Assembly: GCA_030592205.1 (NCBI GenBank) | Contig: JAUVKA010000142.1 | Span: 1-8,819 of the forward strand | DNA from: Bacteroidota bacterium | GTDB taxonomy: Bacteria; Bacteroidota; Bacteroidia; Bacteroidales; UBA12481 | Reading direction: 5' to 3' | Length of the DNA: 8,819 nucleotides | Shown here: positions 6,401 through 8,819 of the stretch, one piece after another | Numbering within the stretch: the stretch's first letter is position 1 | How the letters are laid out: each line of letters opens with the position of its first letter | The notes under the pieces: generated by a model | What the model saw: only the letters and a program-made list of their open reading frames with translations | Databases searched by the model: none | Told to the model about the DNA's origin: nothing | Translations under genes and position numbers: made by a program

Positions 6401-8185
6401 ATGGAAAATATGAGAGAAAAATACGAGGAGCTCTTAATAAATAACTCTCTTGATTATCAAAAATTAAATAAACAATACAATTTTTTAGGGATATTGAGGT
6501 TTTTGGTAATTATAAGTCTGCTTGCCTTACTGATTTATTATTTCAAATCCAACAATGTTGTTTTTCTTCTAATATCATTTATAGCTATAGCTGTATTTCT
6601 TGTCCTTATTAAGTTCCATAGCAAGCTGTCATTTAAAAGAAAATTGGCCAAAACCTTAATCGAGATTAATGAACATGAGCTGGCCTACATAAAAAGAGAG
6701 GCAATTCCCTTTAATGATGGTTCAGAATATATTGACACAAAGCACGCTTACTCCTACGACCTGGATTTTTTTGGAAAGGATTCTCTATTCCAAAATATTA
6801 ACAGAACGGCTACTTATATCGGCAAAGCAAAACTAGCGGCTCTTTTGCAATCGCATTTATCTAATAATGATATTTCACAAAACCAGAAGGCAATCAATGA
6901 GTTATCCGGAAAAATTGAATTCAGACAAGGCATTTATGCAATAGCCAAAATAGCTAATGACAATAAAGATATTTATGGCAAATTAATCGACTGGCTTCAT
7001 TCAAATCAAAATAAATCCTACTTTTTGCTCAATCTTTTTTCCTTTGTATCTCCCCTTGTTATTGCCATTCTCATAACCCTCTATTTTACAGATGGTAGTA
7101 TTATTTTTCGCTATGCCGCAACAGGCCTGTTTTTGATCAACATAACAGTACTTATTGCTAATATAAAAGCAATAAAAAGAGAAATAATTGGTGGCTCTGT
7201 AATTGACAAGATTATTAGAAATTACAGTTTGTTAATTAAATCAATTGAAACCGAAAATTTTGAAACAGATAAACTCAATCATCTTAAGGCAAAGCTCAAG
7301 AATAATTCAGAACTCGCAAGCCGGCAAATTGAAAAATTATCTTCGCTTTTCTCTCAACTAGATAGTTTATTCAACTTAATTGGAGCATTTATAACCAATG
7401 GATTAGCCCTTTATCATATTCATGTTTTTAGGAATTTATCAAAATGGAAGGAGCGAAATAATCAATGTGTAGGTGAATGGCTTAATGTCATTGGAGAAAT
7501 CGAGGCCCTGGGCAGTTTGGCTAACTTTTCATACAACAATCCTTCTTTTTGCTTTCCCGAACTAAATGACGATCACAAAATTGAAATTCATAATCTTGGT
7601 CACCCTCTAATTGAAGCAGCCACGAGGATTGACAACAATGTGGACTTTAGCAAACAGAGGTTTATAGTTTTAACCGGCTCGAATATGTCGGGGAAAAGCA
7701 CATTTTTAAGAAGCCTTGGTGTAAATATGGTTCTTGCCGGTATCGGTTCGGCAATTTGTGCTACCAAAGCAAATATAAGCCCTTTAAATGTTTGGGTATC
7801 GATGAGAGTATCCGACTCCCTGGAAGATAATGAATCCTACTTTTTTGCCGAGGTGAAAAGGCTGAAAGAAATAATGGACAATTCTGAAAAGGAAACTACT
7901 TTTATTCTATTAGATGAAATCCTGCGAGGGACAAACTCCGAGGATAAACACATCGGAACCGTTGAAGTAATAAAGAAGTTAATTTCAAAAGGTGTAATAG
8001 GTGCAATAGCAACACATGACCTGAAGGTTTGTTTAACCACCGACAAACACCCTGAAACACTTGTAAATAAGTGCTTTGAAGTTGAAATAGTTAATAATGA
8101 ATTATACTTTGATTATAAACTTCGCGACGGGATTTGCAGAAATAAAAGTGCTACGTTTTTAATGGAAAAAATGGGGGTTATTTAA
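6401..8185 (+). CDS. Membrane-anchored MutS-family ATPase (MutS-related protein)
   Basis: A 594-aa protein with the MutS ATPase domain (domain V) at its C-terminus: Walker A TGSNMSGKST (425-434), the ABC-like signature region DNESYFFAE (476-484), Walker B FILLDEILRGTNSED (501-515; D505, E506) and the switch histidine in ATHD (537-540). The N-terminal 420 residues differ from repair MutS. There are two hydrophobic helices at about 32-48 and 52-71 and another pair at about 208-228 and 236-255, with helical, probably coiled segments between and after them (about 265-325). No mismatch-reading F-x-E domain and no Smr nuclease domain are seen, so a role in canonical mismatch repair is doubtful; the cellular role of this TM-bearing group is unknown. 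The start is fixed by an in-frame TAA at 6395-6397, with GAAAGGA (6384-6390) as a plausible ribosome binding site. The gene is AT-richer than its left neighbours (46 G/C in 180 bases at 6421-6600). Confidence 0.92.
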   Translation: MENMREKYEELLINNSLDYQKLNKQYNFLGILRFLVIISLLALLIYYFKSNNVVFLLISFIAIAVFLVLIKFHSKLSFKRKLAKTLIEINEHELAYIKREAIPFNDGSEYIDTKHAYSYDLDFFGKDSLFQNINRTATYIGKAKLAALLQSHLSNNDISQNQKAINELSGKIEFRQGIYAIAKIANDNKDIYGKLIDWLHSNQNKSYFLLNLFSFVSPLVIAILITLYFTDGSIIFRYAATGLFLINITVLIANIKAIKREIIGGSVIDKIIRNYSLLIKSIETENFETDKLNHLKAKLKNNSELASRQIEKLSSLFSQLDSLFNLIGAFITNGLALYHIHVFRNLSKWKERNNQCVGEWLNVIGEIEALGSLANFSYNNPSFCFPELNDDHKIEIHNLGHPLIEAATRIDNNVDFSKQRFIVLTGSNMSGKSTFLRSLGVNMVLAGIGSAICATKANISPLNVWVSMRVSDSLEDNESYFFAEVKRLKEIMDNSEKETTFILLDEILRGTNSEDKHIGTVEVIKKLISKGVIGAIATHDLKVCLTTDKHPETLVNKCFEVEIVNNELYFDYKLRDGICRNKSATFLMEKMGVI

Positions 8186-8230
8186 GCAAAACCATTATCT
8201 AATAATATTGATATTTAATGTCAAAAATTT

Positions 8231-8819
8231 ATGAAACCTGTAGAATATTTATATCAAGATAATTTTTCCATAAGCACCAAAGATGCTGATTTCAAGAAGT
8301 ATTTGAGAGTTAGCTCTCTAGTGAATTTTTTTATCCAGGGCGCCTGGAAACACGCTGAGGAATTAGGAGTTGGATACAGTCATCTTTCAAAATTAGGCGT
8401 AGGCTGGATCTTTTCCCGTTTCAGAATCAAAATTGAATATCTTCCATCATGGCCTGGGGATATTATTCTGACTACCTGGCCAAAAGGACTTGATCGCATA
8501 TTTTACATTCGAGATGCTGAATTACATAGCACCGATAATAAGATACTGGCTTCCATAACCTCCGCCTGGTTAGTTGTCGACACAAAATCGAAGCGGCTCA
8601 AACGTTCTCTTCCTCAAATTGAGTTTTTAACTAAACTAGAGCAAAAATATGCTATTGAAGAACCAATTCCATCATTAAGTTTCGAGGGAATCCCGGGATA
8701 TTCAACTAATTTCAAGGTCAGATATAACGATATTGATATGAACATGCATTTAACAACTGTTCGTTACATCGATTTTATGTTCGACACTTATGATATTGAA
8801 TTCATGGACAAACATATCC
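8231..8819 (+). CDS. Acyl-ACP thioesterase, C-terminus cut off by window edge
   Basis: Translation from the ATG at 8231 is open for 196 codons to the window end. It reads as a double-hotdog acyl-ACP thioesterase (FatA/FatB-like, PF01643), which hydrolyses acyl-ACP to free fatty acid and ACP in the cytosol. The first hotdog has the N-F-F-I-Q-G-A-W-K-H-A-E-E-L-G-V-G element (32-48), G-V-G-W-I-F-S-R-F (56-64) and WPGDIILTTWPKG (74-86). The second begins near residue 158 with VRYNDIDMNMH (163-173). That stretch keeps the D169-x-N171-x-H173 catalytic pattern, although the usual Q-H-V-N-N context is M-H-L-T-T here. Family members are about 245-250 aa, so about 50 residues lie outside the window. 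An in-frame TAA at 8216-8218 makes this the first available ATG. It follows the MutS-like gene by 45 bp with no terminator-like hairpin between them, so read-through is possible. Confidence 0.91.
   Translation, partial: MKPVEYLYQDNFSISTKDADFKKYLRVSSLVNFFIQGAWKHAEELGVGYSHLSKLGVGWIFSRFRIKIEYLPSWPGDIILTTWPKGLDRIFYIRDAELHSTDNKILASITSAWLVVDTKSKRLKRSLPQIEFLTKLEQKYAIEEPIPSLSFEGIPGYSTNFKVRYNDIDMNMHLTTVRYIDFMFDTYDIEFMDKHI

Noticed and set aside
6401..8185. Interpretation of the MutS-like gene as part of a known anti-phage system
   Set aside because: No nuclease, helicase, toxin, reverse transcriptase or sensor gene is adjacent; the neighbours are a DUF6427-like protein and an acyl-ACP thioesterase.
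8186..8230. Terminator or small RNA between the MutS-like and thioesterase genes
   Set aside because: The 45 bp are AT-rich with only weak self-complementarity and no GC-rich stem.

Overview
The window reads as chromosomal DNA of a member of the phylum Bacteroidota. The basis is the gene families (a DUF2723/GT117-type membrane glycosyltransferase, a DUF6427-like membrane protein, a membrane-anchored MutS relative, an acyl-ACP thioesterase and a four-helix-bundle 'S23' protein), together with weak or absent Shine-Dalgarno sequences. I cannot place it below phylum from sequence alone. Nothing suggests a phage, insertion sequence, CRISPR array, tRNA or rRNA.

Layout. At the left edge a truncated gene on the minus strand encodes a four-helix-bundle protein (1-245). 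A 106-bp divergent intergenic region follows. It holds an imperfect inverted repeat (279-321) and three tandem 8-bp repeats (324-347) that end four bases before the next start codon. From 352 to 6340, four plus-strand genes are packed tightly: the DUF2723 glycosyltransferase (352-3414), a CE4/NodB polysaccharide deacetylase overlapping it by one base (3414-4061), purD (4077-5345) and a polytopic DUF6427-like protein (5354-6340). Spacings of -1, 15 and 8 bp suggest one transcript. After 60 bp comes a visibly AT-richer gene for a four-TM MutS-family ATPase (6401-8185). After another 45 bp comes an acyl-ACP thioesterase that runs off the right edge (8231-8819).

How the genes may relate. The first two encode envelope or glycan enzymes: a lipid-linked-sugar-dependent transferase, probably protein O-glycosylating, and a deacetylase. 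purD is the third step of de novo purine synthesis and has no obvious metabolic link to them. The DUF6427-like protein has no known function. The MutS relative is not a mismatch-repair MutS by architecture. The thioesterase ends acyl chains in fatty-acid metabolism. The whole looks like an ordinary housekeeping/envelope region. The points most worth a second look are the MutS-like membrane ATPase, the repeat-bearing divergent intergenic region and the coupled glycosyltransferase-deacetylase pair. I do not see convincing evidence for a wholly new defence or mobile system. No gene-free stretch exceeds 300 bases.
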